Positions 1 through 11,477 of a stretch of 64,000 nucleotides of DNA are shown here, piece after piece. The position numbers and the translations under genes were made by a program. Every line of letters begins with the position of its first letter. Position 1 is the first letter of the stretch. The stretch comes from Pohlia nutans. Lineage: Eukaryota; Streptophyta; Bryopsida; Bryales; Mniaceae. The DNA lies in contig CM040099.1 in NCBI GenBank assembly GCA_022496805.1, positions 5,954,501 through 6,018,500 of the forward strand. Direction: 5' to 3'. The notes beneath the pieces were generated by a model that saw only the letters and a list, made by a program, of their open reading frames with translations, did not search any database and was not told the DNA's origin.

Positions 1-1053
1 AAATTTAGAAATGGAGTGGTTAATAAAAATCATTAAAACAATTTGGGTTAGATGCAAAAGATAATTTTAGATGACCAAAATTAAGATTCAACAGTTAAGA
101 GCCAAAATTTCCAAAATACATTATACATTAATTGTCAATTTTAGGGACAAAATGTGAGTCATGTGACCTTTATCCATGGTTGAATACAATTTTGGGTTAT
201 GACACCAATGGACATGAGCTTCATACCCTAGATAAATACACTTTTTTTTGGAATTTGGGATTTAGAAATTTCCTTATATCTTAACTTGTGCCTATTTTGT
301 CTATGAGTAGAGGGTTAATGTGTTCAAAATTTAAAAATTCTATGCTCAAAATCTCGTTTCGATGTTGCCTTTCAATTTTAGTGTTCATTGCAATCTCGAA
401 TTGCAATGACATCATAAAATATGGATATCAAATTATCAATGAAATGTATGTTTATAAAATAAATGAAAAATGAAAAATAACATGAATTATTATTATTAAT
501 TTTTGTAGTCAAATATGATACATTGACTTGATTTAGGTCGAGTGTCAAAATTGTGACATTCAACTGCAAAAAGCTCTAGAAACTAGGGTTGGGACTACGA
601 GCTAACACGTGAGAACTAGCGCTGTTTCACTCAAATACTCAATGAGAATATAGGCCTTGATTGGTATGGATACGAGTGAGTTTAATTTCCACACAAGATA
701 CATGCAAAAGTTAACGAATATTCACGATCATTAATGACTCATACTGGTAAATTAGATCCTACCGACACCAGCGATTTGGCATCCAGGAGGATCCGAAGTT
801 TCTCAACCCATGCTTGATCTAGACGACAAAATGAACTTACATTGGACTACCTAGGACCTAGCTATCACAATTGCACTACCCGCTAGCTAGCGCACATGTC
901 TACCGAGGCCGGCTTGAAGTCTTTAACAAATCGTCTGGGTCAAATTCTCCTACTTCCGACGCTTTATATGAAGTTGAAATGAATTGGTGCAATTCACGAG
1001 ATTGAACAACACAACTCCGGGCAAATCTCACCACCGAGGCTGCACTACTTAGG
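1..1053. other. Intergenic DNA, no gene recognised
   Basis: AT-rich sequence with only short chance ORFs (about 60 codons) that show no domain or codon signal. From about 600 to 1050 the composition becomes more balanced, which fits the proximal promoter of the RING gene downstream. I see no repeat boundary or RNA gene here. Confidence 0.5.
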
Positions 1054-1062
1054 CCTATATAA
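1054..1062 (+). promoter_or_regulatory. Candidate TATA box of the RING-finger gene
   Basis: The sequence CTATATAAG lies about 270 bases upstream of the ATG at 1330. A start site about 30 bases further on would give a 5' leader of about 240 bases. The match to the plant TATA consensus is seen directly; its use as a promoter is inferred. Confidence 0.45.
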
Positions 1063-1329
1063 GCTTAGAAGAGCACAACCCTCATGCCATAATTACAATT
1101 TCTCAGTGAGATCCATCAGAGCTTCCATTAGAGCTTCACCTAGTCAGATTGTGTGTAACGTTCATCAGCTTTTCTTGGCCTCGGTACTTTGCATACATAT
1201 GCATCTGATGTAACTATTGTAATGCGCATTTTGTCCGTAATTTGTGGAAGTCGTATCTAGATATCAAAGTGCGCAAGTGCCAAATTGAAGAGTAGAATTG
1301 ACTAAATTGAAACTAGTACTAGTCACGTT

Positions 1330-1977
1330 ATGGAACAGAACAGTCCTCCGTTGTCCACGACCTCTGGCATTGTCGATGACAAATCAGACCCACCATGTTC
1401 AAAGCGAAAGGATGTGTTGAAGTGCCATATTTGCTGGGAGCCCCCAACGGATCCAGTTGCAGCGTCGTGTGGGCATGTCTTTTGCTGGCCATGTATATAC
1501 CAGTGGTTTCTAAACGGACCCAAGCCGTGCCACTGCCCACTTTGTAGACACACCTTGAGGGCAGACCTCGACATCATTCCTCTCTACGGCAGTGGAGATG
1601 GTGGTGTAGGTCCAAGCGACGTCAGTCTAACTGAGAGTGCAACAACTTTAGACAACATCATCCCACCGCGTCCCAACAATCCGTTGGTCATGACTACTAC
1701 AAGCAACGCAGGGGTTGTCAACACAGCACTGCAGACATCAACACGGTTGGCCTCATCTCAGGAATTTACCTTGTATATCACACCAGACGTTGTACCCATT
1801 GCAAATAGGAGGCTAATAGGCAAGATATCTGCCCGCGTGAGGGATCTGGAGACGGAGATAGTCAATTTGCAACGTCGGAATAATGAACAGACCACCATGT
1901 TTAGAATGGTTTATGAGCTTCGTAGGATTGACTTGCGGCAAATGGATGCAGATGCAAGAGCCGAAATGTGTGAATAG
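1330..1977 (+). CDS. C3HC4 RING-finger protein, RMA/RNF5-like RING, probable E3 ubiquitin ligase
   Basis: Intronless ORF of 215 codons. Residues 32-72 form a complete C3HC4 RING: C32, C35, C47, H49, C52, C55, C69 and C72. The spacing and surrounding residues (CGHVFCWPCIYQW, then IIPLYG at about 82-87) resemble the RMA/RNF5 family of membrane-associated E3 ligases, which recruit an E2 and ubiquitinate substrates at the ER. RMA proteins normally end in a transmembrane helix; none is visible here. Instead residues of about 160-215 look like a coiled coil rich in E, R, Q and L. After the TAG stop the same frame continues for 13 sense codons with Q/L heptad character before a second stop, so the C-terminus may be shortened by a nonsense change. 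The ATG is the first in frame after the TATA-like element. The RING identity is firm; the ligase role is inferred from the family. It could be a retrocopy, since it has no intron. Confidence 0.7.
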   Translation: MEQNSPPLSTTSGIVDDKSDPPCSKRKDVLKCHICWEPPTDPVAASCGHVFCWPCIYQWFLNGPKPCHCPLCRHTLRADLDIIPLYGSGDGGVGPSDVSLTESATTLDNIIPPRPNNPLVMTTTSNAGVVNTALQTSTRLASSQEFTLYITPDVVPIANRRLIGKISARVRDLETEIVNLQRRNNEQTTMFRMVYELRRIDLRQMDADARAEMCE

Positions 1978-4420
1978 ATTATAAGTTTGCAGCAACAATT
2001 GGATCGACTGAGCGTATAGCCTACTACCACCTGGTTGGAACAATGACTCATTATCATTGTTTTTTGCAGCCAATAGTTAATTAATGGCCTGCCTTTTAGT
2101 ACATGTGACTTGAACATTGTGAGAAATTAATAACAGCTTTTTGCACCTAGGGGTCACAATTTTGACTTAGTTTCTAAGTTTTGCCAGTTTAACAAATACA
2201 ACTTGTCAACTGCAAGAACTTACACACTGGATTTGGATTCGTGACTGACGTGTAAGTTCCTTGTAGAAATTTTATATTGAATCTGTCACATGTGTGAGGT
2301 CGCGTCTACCCAATTAATAAACAATCCAAATTGAATTTTATAGTATTACATTACAATAAAATCTTCCAGTACTCCCATTTTGTGAATTTAATTTAATTGA
2401 TGCCAATCGTGTTGATTTCAACGTCCAAAGATGGATACGTGGCACACTTACAAAAAATGGCACACTTACAAAAGATGGATGAGGAGCTCGAAATCCCGCA
2501 AATGATAAGTTTGGATGGAAACATACTCATTGATGCCTCTTCTATTTTTTTGAATTGATGCCTCTATTTGCGTCTAGTCATTTGTTTGCATGGAGATTTT
2601 GGTCCAGTGCATGTATTTAGCTTTTGTTTTTGGAGGTTTGTCTGCGTTTGTGTGAATCTACAGGCATAAGTTTGAATGCAGCACAATGTCTTTTTTTTTT
2701 AGGATTTCATCAACACCATGTCTACTTTATGTAGGATTTTAGTTCTTGTGTCTTAGGCTTCTGCATTTCTTTTTTGAGCTTGTGCTAAGGCAGGAATGAT
2801 GTTGTTGGTTGATTGCATTCATTTGGAGTAAAAGATGGCTGTACACTTGGAAATTCTTGTGATTTCAAAGAGATGAAAGGCTTTTATGATTCAACAATCT
2901 CCTCTTCACTACTATGATGAAACATTGTGTGCTACATGTGTTAGCAATGCAGAAGAGTAGCTCAAGCAATGTCACAACTTGTTTGAAATTGTAACGTTGT
3001 CATAGCTAGTACTCCTCTAATGTTGCTAACAACCGTAGAAATCCTAGTAATGCTCGGAGTATGTGAAGCTATAAGGTGGCGCGGATGTCAGCAGTGCGTT
3101 TTTGGAGGCACTATCAATGTGATGTTTGATTTAAACTTTTATTAGTAAAAAAATGGGATATGTCAATATTTGCAACATGCACATAAAACACATACTACAA
3201 GATGAAAACAATATTATAAAAGTTTGGGTATTGAAAGCACTGAAATGGCTTTGTCATTAGTGGCTTTAATGCTTACTGAGGAATTTCCTAAGTGATAAAT
3301 AACACTTTTTGGGTAGAAATTTTGGAATAATAGAATGAAAATGATGATTATGTGAATGCAAATTGAAACTAAAACATTAGAAAATTGTTCTTTGAATGTG
3401 AATTATGTCTTTTTTTTGTCTCTAACGACTCTAAAAAGGACTAGGAAAGGGACTCTCCAAAGCACGCAAAACAAGAAACCCTTGGCTCATATTAGCTTGA
3501 GTGGACCGAGTAGTGGAATTTGCTTTTTGGGGAGTTCATTGCGATAATATTAGAAAACAACGTGTGGGAAAATATAGGGTAATTTATATTCACAAAAAGA
3601 AAAATTTAGAATTTTCTTAAAAGTAACATAGGTGAGTATGTATGATAAAATGTGTATTATAAATAATATAGGCTTGATATAAATAATGCATATTTTTTAA
3701 ATATTTGTAAAAATATACCGTAGGAATTAAGGATCCTAGGTTTTTTTTGAAACAAGGTGTCCTCTATGTTCAGAGGCGGGAAGATTTTGGATGAAAAACT
3801 ACGTCGATTCAATTGGAAAAATTGGATGACTTAGTACTTTGAATGCTCATGAACCCTTTAGAGCAAAATCAAATAATTATACTAAACATACCTAGTTTTA
3901 AACTAGAGCTTCATAAAATTTGAAAGTAATCATAGGGTCATTTAAAAAACAAGAAATTAGCAAATCATATAATAAAATGGTACAAAAAATTAAGAATGAA
4001 TAATTAAATACCCATTGAATAAATACCTTTGTCACGCAGGTGTATACATATATACATGTCTAGTGAACTCCCTGAGATTATTTTTTTATTTTTTTAAACA
4101 TTTTTTTAAACGCTATCAAATCACACCCATATAGCCTTTTAGGTCTTGGAATTTCCTTTTATATCCAGATTTTTTCTAAATACAAATGGTGAGAGTAGAA
4201 GCCTCATTGACATCACACTCTTTCTCAAGTAGCTAGATAGATAGATAGATAAGAACTCCAAACCCGGTAAAAGGTCGGCGTGAATAGAGTGTCTGTTTGT
4301 AAAGCAAATGACTAAATGTCCACTGGACAAAGAAACGTAGTGACAATACTACTCTCCCCTTTCGAGGATAGACACTAAGGTAACCCTTTCTCAAGTACAG
4401 TCAAGTGGCATCATCTCTTA
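1978..4420. other. Intergenic AT-rich DNA
   Basis: This is the 3' flank of the RING gene. A possible polyadenylation signal (AATAAA) lies near 2318. Beyond that I see T-runs and short chance ORFs without domains. A short (GATA)n run lies near 4230-4251. No gene can be supported. Confidence 0.45.
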
Positions 4421-5394
4421 CTTCATACAGGTCTCAAAATCATTATTTTTGGATAGTAAAAGTAGAAAGTGAGTATATTTGGTAAGGGATCAACATACAA
4501 AGTGACGTTATATAAATCACGTTAAAGATTGATTTGATTTCAAAACCTCTTAATATAGTTATTTATCTCAACAAGGGTTATTTATTTCATTAACAATAAA
4601 GAATCATCAACTTCATACCCTATTCAAGCACCATTCATTGACATCAATATAAGCGTTGAAAAGACTTCCATTTACATAATTACTCTTTGAAGAGTCAATA
4701 ACTTGAAACTTTTTGTACATCAATTTTCAATTCAAGCTAGTATAAAAACAACTAAAATTATATTAAGAGTAGAAAGTGAGGGTGTGCTCATTCATTAAAA
4801 TTTAATAAAAGAACATTATATAACTCAGTGGCATTATATAACTTAGTGACATTAAAGAATAATTTATATTCTAAAGCTTAGATCACAAAAAAAAATTGTG
4901 TATTTCTACCCTAATTTTACACCAACTATATTCCAACATTATGATATTTAATAAGTAAGCAAAAAAACATCAACTTTGAATTTTATTTTGATTGATATAA
5001 AGACAAGTCTAAAAAAAACCGAAGGTGTCATAAAAGTGAGGGACAATCATTCCTTTTATTTTGGATTTTGGCTTAGTGCCACTATGGTGGTCACATCTTT
5101 TTCCAAGTTAATTTTTAATAAGTGGCTAAACTACAAGATAATTCAATGCTCATTTTTGGCTAGACACGCAAATTTGGTACAATGACATCTCGACATACAT
5201 CTTGTATAATTGCACTTGACAAACCTTACCATGTTTACAATGTCACACTCGTGTGCATAGTGTCAAGAATGAAAACGTATGTACGAGAAACTTTTGGGAC
5301 TTATATTCAACGTCACATGATTATTTTGAGATCCACGTAGAGAGGCTTAAAGTACTTAGTCACACTAGTCACTCGAATGGACAATCCAACTGTT

Positions 5395-6540
5395 GGTAGT
5401 GGAATTGTAGCCTTAATTGCTCTCCCACACACACCAGAAAATACCCACCGGGTTTAATAAAGTAGAAGAGCAAAAGCACAGAACAAAAGCGCCGGAGCGC
5501 GGGCATGCCGTAAGTCCGAAGGCCAGTGACCAGGGGGCCATGCTTGCCAACCTAGATCCAAAAGCAATTGCAAATTAACACCTACCACTAGCAAGCATAA
5601 CCTAAGCACCAAAGTGCAAAAGGCCATAAGCTTAGGAGGAGCATCAAGCTAAAAATGTGATCATGAATTGTTGTTGCTCCAAACACTACAGATGTAACAA
5701 CACTCATAGAAAAACAAAGCAAACAAGTGTAGTTGAACTAAACGAGAGTTTAATTTGCACCGAGAGCAAGCTCATTGAGCCTCAAAGAACTGGCAAACAT
5801 AACTACACTTGGAATGAAAGAGAATGAAAAGGTGTCGTGCGAACCTTGTTGAGCATCTTCCTCCACCTAGTTGTCAAAGAAGAACACCAACGTCTCCAAG
5901 TTTTTCAATAATAACCTTCTTTATAACACGTACTATACACCTCTTGAGCAAGATTAAACGAAGAAACAAAAAGAAGGATGTGCATCCGTTGTTTTGACTT
6001 GCCTCAAGCTACAAGAAACCGGAACGGTCCGCGCTGCCAGGGCCAGAATGATGTTGCTCTCTTGAGTGCTCAGGCTAAACACGGCTTAACACAACTGCCA
6101 AGCAAGTTGATCACACAACAGACAACCTAATGCACTACTTCTATTTGAAAGGATCAAACTACAATCTTTGACATTGCATTGACAAGAGTATGGTAGTTGA
6201 AGGCAGCTACCACAACTGAGGGAGACGACAAAGCTATCAATTAAAAAGCCACCAAACTAGAAAGCTTCAACAATAGATAAGCAGTGGAAGTGTGAGGAGA
6301 ATGTCGGGGTGAGTATGGACATTAGTAAGTTGCTTCCATCGGGTGGCGATGGAGTCACCGCTAATGAAGCACCGCCCTGGAAACCCTAAACATATGCGAA
6401 AGATATCAACCCCTACGAAACCTTCTCCCCCCGCGAGAGAGGAGCGCCCTTAACTGCTCCCACACCAAAGGCCTTCTAAACTATTAAAAGCAAAAGACTA
6501 CAAAATCGGGAGCTCGTGACTGATACAAACAAGTATAGTG
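5395..6540. other. Block of higher GC, unassigned, possibly a degraded transposable element
   Basis: This stretch interrupts the AT-rich repeat landscape with more balanced composition (for example GC-rich patches near 5490-5540 and 6340-6450). It lacks the repeat phrases found on both sides. No ORF over 60 codons and no terminal repeat or target duplication could be identified. An old insertion is the simplest reading, but neither its class nor its exact ends can be set from sequence alone. Confidence 0.3.
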
Positions 6541-7753
6541 TTAGAGCGTCAACTCTAAATTTGATTTGAAAGGACAAACAAATCATAATTGAAATTAGCC
6601 AAGGAAAATGACAAAAAAATCAAAAATGAAAATAGTTATAGGAAAGGAAAATCAAATTAGGATTGAAAATAACTATAGGAAAAGATAAGCAAATTAGAAT
6701 TAAAGAGGTTAGCCCAATTTAAAAGGGCTTAGTGATTGACAATGTGGCCATTCCTTAAGATTGACATTAATGAGTGAATTATCTCTCAATTTTTTTGTCG
6801 ATAAGCCTTCAGTCTTACTAAATCTCAATCTAGTCTCATGTTTGGTACATCTTGCAATAACAAAGGTGAAAGGTATGAAGAGGCACAAATTTCAAAAAAA
6901 ATTAAACTCAATTGAAAATAACTCGTAATTCAAGCTAAATCCAAAAATATACTAAAGTTATGATGAAAATAGAGAATACATATGCGCTCATTCTTAAAAA
7001 AATTAGCTTGGTGACATTAGAATGAAATCTATTCCAAACAATTTTCCACTCATTTATTTTACCAAATTTCAACCAAGTTTCATGTTTAGTACATTGCACA
7101 ACAATAAACAAAAAAAAAAAATTCATGGACTTCAAACTTTGTTTTTGAATGCAATTGACATCAACTTAACCCCTAAATGTCCACAACCCTCTTCAAATTT
7201 GGAGAATTGCAAAGATGCATTATAAAATGCAACTAAGAGGGTTTTTTTGAACTTGATGTATAAATGAAAGTTTTACATTAGGAATTTTAGCTTTAATCCA
7301 TACAGTTAGATTTATGGTTGTTTTGTCACCAATATTTGTATAGAATTTGAAGCTTAAAATTCAAAATTATTTTGTAATTCGATTACGTATAAAATATTGA
7401 CAATTTGTAAATGAAATTTGTTGTGATAGGTTGAAGTGTATTATTCTAAGTGTAGTGATTTTTGGAGATGTTTTGGTTGCTTAATTTATGGTTTTATTTT
7501 TCCAAGAGAAATTCTAATTTTTTTTGAACTTGAAATCTTAATTTTTTTTTTGTGAATCACTGCAACATGAAACAAGGCTTAAAAAATTCACATGTCATCT
7601 CCATTCTAATTGGGTTTAGGATGCATGAAGCTAACATTTCCATAAAATTTTCATTGCAAAAAGTGCATGATAGATGAGAAAACAAGGATGGAATTTGTAC
7701 ATTGTTTAACAAATGGACGCCAATTAATTTTATTTCAATATTTTTTAAGGTGT

Positions 7754-8181
7754 CAATATAGCCCGGGGAGGTCACTCCATTGTCAAGTTGAACACCACGT
7801 GCGTTCAAAGTTTGCTACCCCTATCTTATATGCCATAAATAATTTTAAAAATTATGATATTTTTTCTACATATACATAACCATTGATAACATCTTTTGTA
7901 TATTTTTTTGAAATTTTTAGTCATCTTCATTTTTTTTAGTAATTGTTTTAGTTCATTTCTACGTCATTCTAGTTAGAAACGGTATGTTTTATAAAAAAAG
8001 AAAGATCATCAAATTTGGTTATCTTTTTTTACTATGTAATAGATACTGAGTATATCTACTCATGAAAAAAAATTGATAAAATTTTGACCCATTTTGGTGA
8101 TGCAACTTAGAAAACTTAGATTTATTTTGAACGCACGTGGTTTTCAACTTGACAATGGAGTGACCTCCCCGGGCAATATAG
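7754..8181. mobile_element. 412-bp non-autonomous DNA transposon (MITE) with 8-bp target-site duplication
   Basis: The element proper spans 7762-8173. Its ends are terminal inverted repeats of about 47 bp beginning CCCGGGGAGGTCACTCCATT; the arms run 7762-7810 and about 8127-8173 and differ at very few positions. It is flanked on both sides by the identical octamer CAATATAG (7754-7761 and 8174-8181). It has no ORF over 85 codons and no transposase. An 8-bp duplication is typical of the hAT and P superfamilies; the TIR does not start with the usual hAT CAG, so the superfamily is left open. Confidence 0.8.
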
Positions 8182-8951
8182 TCAAAATAGAAATGAGGAT
8201 GCATCCTTTCTCCAATATGTATTGAGAGACTATTACAAAAGGTGACATCAAAGAGTGATTTGTCTCTCAAATAATCTATATAGAATCCTCGTATAAAATT
8301 CTAAGCAATCTCATGTATTGCATGCATCAACAAACAAGCAAGGAGTCACAATTTTAATTTTAATTTTAATTTCCCCAAACTCTTAATACATGCTAGTTTC
8401 AAAAAGTGTCTTGGATTATGATTAAAGTAAAGAGTGAGGATGTACCCATTCTTGAAAATTTAATGAGTGAGCATTAGAGAAGGTGATGTCAAAGAGTGAT
8501 TTACTTTCCAAACAATATGTCATAAAATCTTCTACCCAAATTTGAACCTATTTTCACTTTTGGTGTATCACACTAATACAAAATATGCAACTTCATATTA
8601 TTTTTTCAAGTCATAAAACGTGATGCAGTAATAAACAAGTGAATCAATACCAATTTTAACTTCAATGTTTATGCCCAATATGTTGCACGATAATAAATAA
8701 GCTAGGAATCATCAACTTAGGAAATTTTTAATGCAATTTATATCAACTTTTAGTGCAATTTATGCAAGCTTTAAAAACAAAACATTTATGGTGAGAGTAA
8801 AGAATTAGGGGATATTCATGAAGATTCAGTGAGAATATCATAGAAGTCACATTAAAGAGTCATTTGTCTCACAAACAATCCATCGCTTAAATCCTCTTAC
8901 GAAATGTCGATCAAGTTTTTACAACATATACATCACATAATAATAAACTAG

Positions 8952-9050
8952 CACTAAAAGGAATGCGGGATTTTACGACTACAAGTATACGACTCAAACT
9001 AGTATTTGAGTCGTATACTTGTGGTTGTAGACTACGCATTTCTTCTAATG
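8952..9050. mobile_element. 99-bp hairpin element, CACTA-like ends
   Basis: The whole element folds into one hairpin. The left arm (8952-8995) and right arm (9003-9050) are near-perfect inverted repeats, including the perfect segment TACAAGTATACGACTCAAA and its complement with a loop of only a few bases. The ends read CACTAAAAGG on the left and, in reverse complement, CATTAGAAGA on the right. Flanking trinucleotides are TAG and TAA, so a 3-bp duplication is not exact. The best reading is a tiny MITE, possibly CACTA-derived; a small-RNA hairpin precursor is the alternative. Confidence 0.6.
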
Positions 9051-10221
9051 TAAAAACCTTGTGAATAGAGAAGGGAGCTCTAAATTTACATGTACTTTAG
9101 AAAACGAAAACACAAAATAAGACCAAAAAAAAAATGAAAATGCCAACATAAAATTATAAATATAATATATATGCACAATAACAAATGAATAACAATGGTT
9201 TTCATAATATGAAATAAGAGAAATAAAATGTAGATAAATAATTAAATAAAATAGAATATGAATAAATATGGTCTTCATAATCTAAGATATCAACAATAAA
9301 AAATTTACAATAAATTAAATAAACCTTCCGGTTTACAAACAAATAGCACTTACAAATAATAATAAATTTATCACTCACAAAAATAACAATGGTTTTCATA
9401 ATATTCAATAAGAAAAATTAAAAAAAAATCATTTGACAAATTTTGATGACATAATACTTTAAATTCCAAGTGATACAAACTAAAAATACATATAAAAAAT
9501 TCATTATAATATAATGATTTTCATTATCTTTATAGATTTTAAGATAATAATATTAGTTGGAAATTAGGATTAAAATATACGCAAAAAATTTCATATAAAA
9601 ATAAATGCCTAACTAGTAAAAATAAGTGAAACTTTAAATGAAAATGAAAATAGTTTTCATAACTTAAAATATCAAAACTAAAATTTACAAATAAATATGT
9701 AAAACTTAATTACCAATTGTCAATATGTAAAAGTAAGTTTAGTTTAAAAACTAGTACAAGAAAACCTTTAAAAATCGTTCACCCCTCAGTCCACCCATAT
9801 ATATATAAAGATAGAGAAAGTGAATCATTTTATCTAGACAACAATAAATCTAGAGAACAACCGAAATGTCACCAACTTTGAAATTCTTTTACGTCCAATA
9901 TGTAAAAAAATTCAATAGCAAACAATCAAAGAAATTTCTAACTTTGAATTGTTTTCTCTACACCTTGTACATCACATAATAAAGTTTTGTTCACTTACAT
10001 ATTATCAAATTGCTTCTATCAAATCAATTGTAGCAACATATAATCATTCACAACAAGCCAATTTGAGGGAAAACAAATAAATTACTACAACGTATGTTCA
10101 TGGAATGAAGCCCAATGTCTCAACAAACTAATGACATACATACCCATAGAAAAAATATTAATAGAAGAACTTCGATCCTAAGGCCCTCACAAATAACGAG
10201 TTATTATCACCAACAAAAGTA
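9051..10221. other. AT-rich intergenic DNA within the repeat landscape
   Basis: Very AT-rich, with repeat-landscape modules recognisable again from about 9810 (for example 'caccaactttgaaattc' near 9873). No gene, RNA or element boundary is visible. Confidence 0.4.
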
Positions 10222-10654
10222 AACACCAAATTCGCTAATTTTGCACTTGGCCATATAATCATGCACTTGGCCCCCAAGCGCATTAAAAAAATTGTTTGAA
10301 AAAATCTCTTAAAAACAGGGATTTTTGTCTTTCTACAATCCCTTACGATGTAAGAAACAATTATTTAATTTATTTCCCATCCTTATCTTTATCTTTTCTT
10401 TCATCTTTATCTTTATCTTATCTTACCTTTTCTTTTATCTTGGTTTTTTTTCTTGTCTTCTTTCTTGTCTTTCTCTTGTTTTCCTTCTTGTTTTTCTTCT
10501 AGTCTTCCACTTGTCTTTTTTTTTTCTTCACCTTGCCATTTTTGGAGTTTAAACGATAATTTAAAAAAAATAAAAATAAATCAGTGAGCAGGCTGAATCC
10601 AATACAGGCCCGGAAGAGAAAAAAAAATCGAAAAAAAAAAAAAAAAAAAAAAAA

Positions 10655-10708
<54 letters not shown>

Positions 10709-10745
10709 CCGGTTTTTCCGGTTTTTCCGGTTTTTCCGGGCAGGG

Positions 10746-10767
10746 AGGGTCCGCGCGCGCGGACCCT
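10746..10767. repeat. 22-bp perfect GC palindrome with (CG)n core, left copy
   Basis: AGGGTCC, then a CG alternation, then GGACCCT form a perfect self-complementary 22-mer. The identical 22-mer recurs at 11062-11083 in the other arm of the foldback. Alternating CG of this kind can adopt Z-DNA or a cruciform; whether it does so here is not known. Confidence 0.7.
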
Positions 10768-10889
10768 ACTCTTTTTTTTGATCCACTCTCCTTCCCTCCT
10801 CTCCTTTCCTTTTTTTCCCCTCTCCCCTTTATAAACCCTCCCTCATTCTCCCTCCCTCACTCTTCTTTCCTCCTCTCTCTTCTTCCTTT

Positions 10890-10960
10890 GTATTGAGGAG
10901 AAGGGAGAAGGAAGAGAGGGAGAAGGAAGAGAGGGAGAAGGAAGAGAGGGAGAAGAACAA
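10890..10960. repeat. Purine-rich 14-bp tandem repeat
   Basis: About four copies of a gagggagaaggaa-type unit lie near the centre of the foldback, giving a strictly purine strand. They are mirrored by CT-rich sequence at 10790-10880. Confidence 0.55.
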
Positions 10961-11061
10961 GAGAGGAAAAGGGGAGGAAGGAGAGTGTGAGGGAGGGAGA
11001 GTGAGGGAGGGCTTATATAGGGGAGAGGGAGGAGTGAGGGAGGGAGGGTCAAAAGAAGAGT

Positions 11062-11083
11062 AGGGTCCGCGCGCGCGGACCCT
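11062..11083. repeat. 22-bp perfect GC palindrome with (CG)n core, right copy
   Basis: Same 22-mer as in the left arm (10746-10767), at the mirrored position of the foldback element. Because the motif is itself palindromic, it pairs both within the copy and between arms. Confidence 0.7.
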
Positions 11084-11477
11084 CCCTGCCCGGAAAAACC
11101 GGAAGAATTTTTTTTTTTTTTTTTTTTTTTAATTTCTTTTTTTTCTTCTTCCGGGCCTGTATTGGATTCAGCCTACTCCCTGATTTTTGTTTTTATTTAA
11201 AAAAAATATCGTTTCAACTCCAAAAATGGCAAGGCGAAGGAAAAAAAGAAGACAAGGAAAAAAACAAGATAAAAGAAAAAGATAAGATAAAGATAAAGAT
11301 TAAAGATAAAGATAAGGATAAAGATTAAAGTAAATAATTGTTTCTTTACAATGAAGAGATTGTAGAAAGACAAAAGTCCTTGTTTTTACAGATTTTTTCA
11401 AACAATTTTTTTTAAAGCCAAGTTTGCTCATAAAATGAGTGCACTTGGCCAAGTGCAAAATTAGGGAATTGGGTGTT

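Larger units (their letters stand above)
10222..11477. mobile_element. 1.26-kb foldback element (long imperfect palindrome)
   Basis: The left and right halves are inverted copies of each other over nearly the whole length. Terminal segments read AACACCAAATTCGCTAATTT on the left and, in reverse complement, AACACCCAATTCCCTAATTT on the right. The order is mirrored on both sides: the motif gcacttggcc, a polypyrimidine (CTTTAT)n block, a segment ending in 'ggcccgga', a 22-bp GC palindrome (10746-10767 and 11062-11083), and a CT/GA-rich core. The left arm also holds 25 A, one G and 52 T in a row (10631-10708), followed by four CCGGTTTTT-type repeats; the right arm has a short T-run at that place. 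AGTA lies directly outside both ends, a possible 4-bp duplication. No ORF resembles a transposase; the ORFs here are low-complexity. Confidence 0.7.

Noticed and set aside
5395..6540. Solo LTR interpretation
   Set aside because: The left edge resembles TGTTGG, but no matching CA end with a 5-bp duplication could be found.
10709..10740. Telomere-like CCGGTTTTT repeats
   Set aside because: Only four copies, unit unlike the plant telomere TTTAGGG, and embedded in a foldback element.
10296..11052. Low-complexity ORFs in the foldback
   Set aside because: Products are runs of F/L/S or K/F or P/S/L from polypyrimidine and homopolymer tracts.
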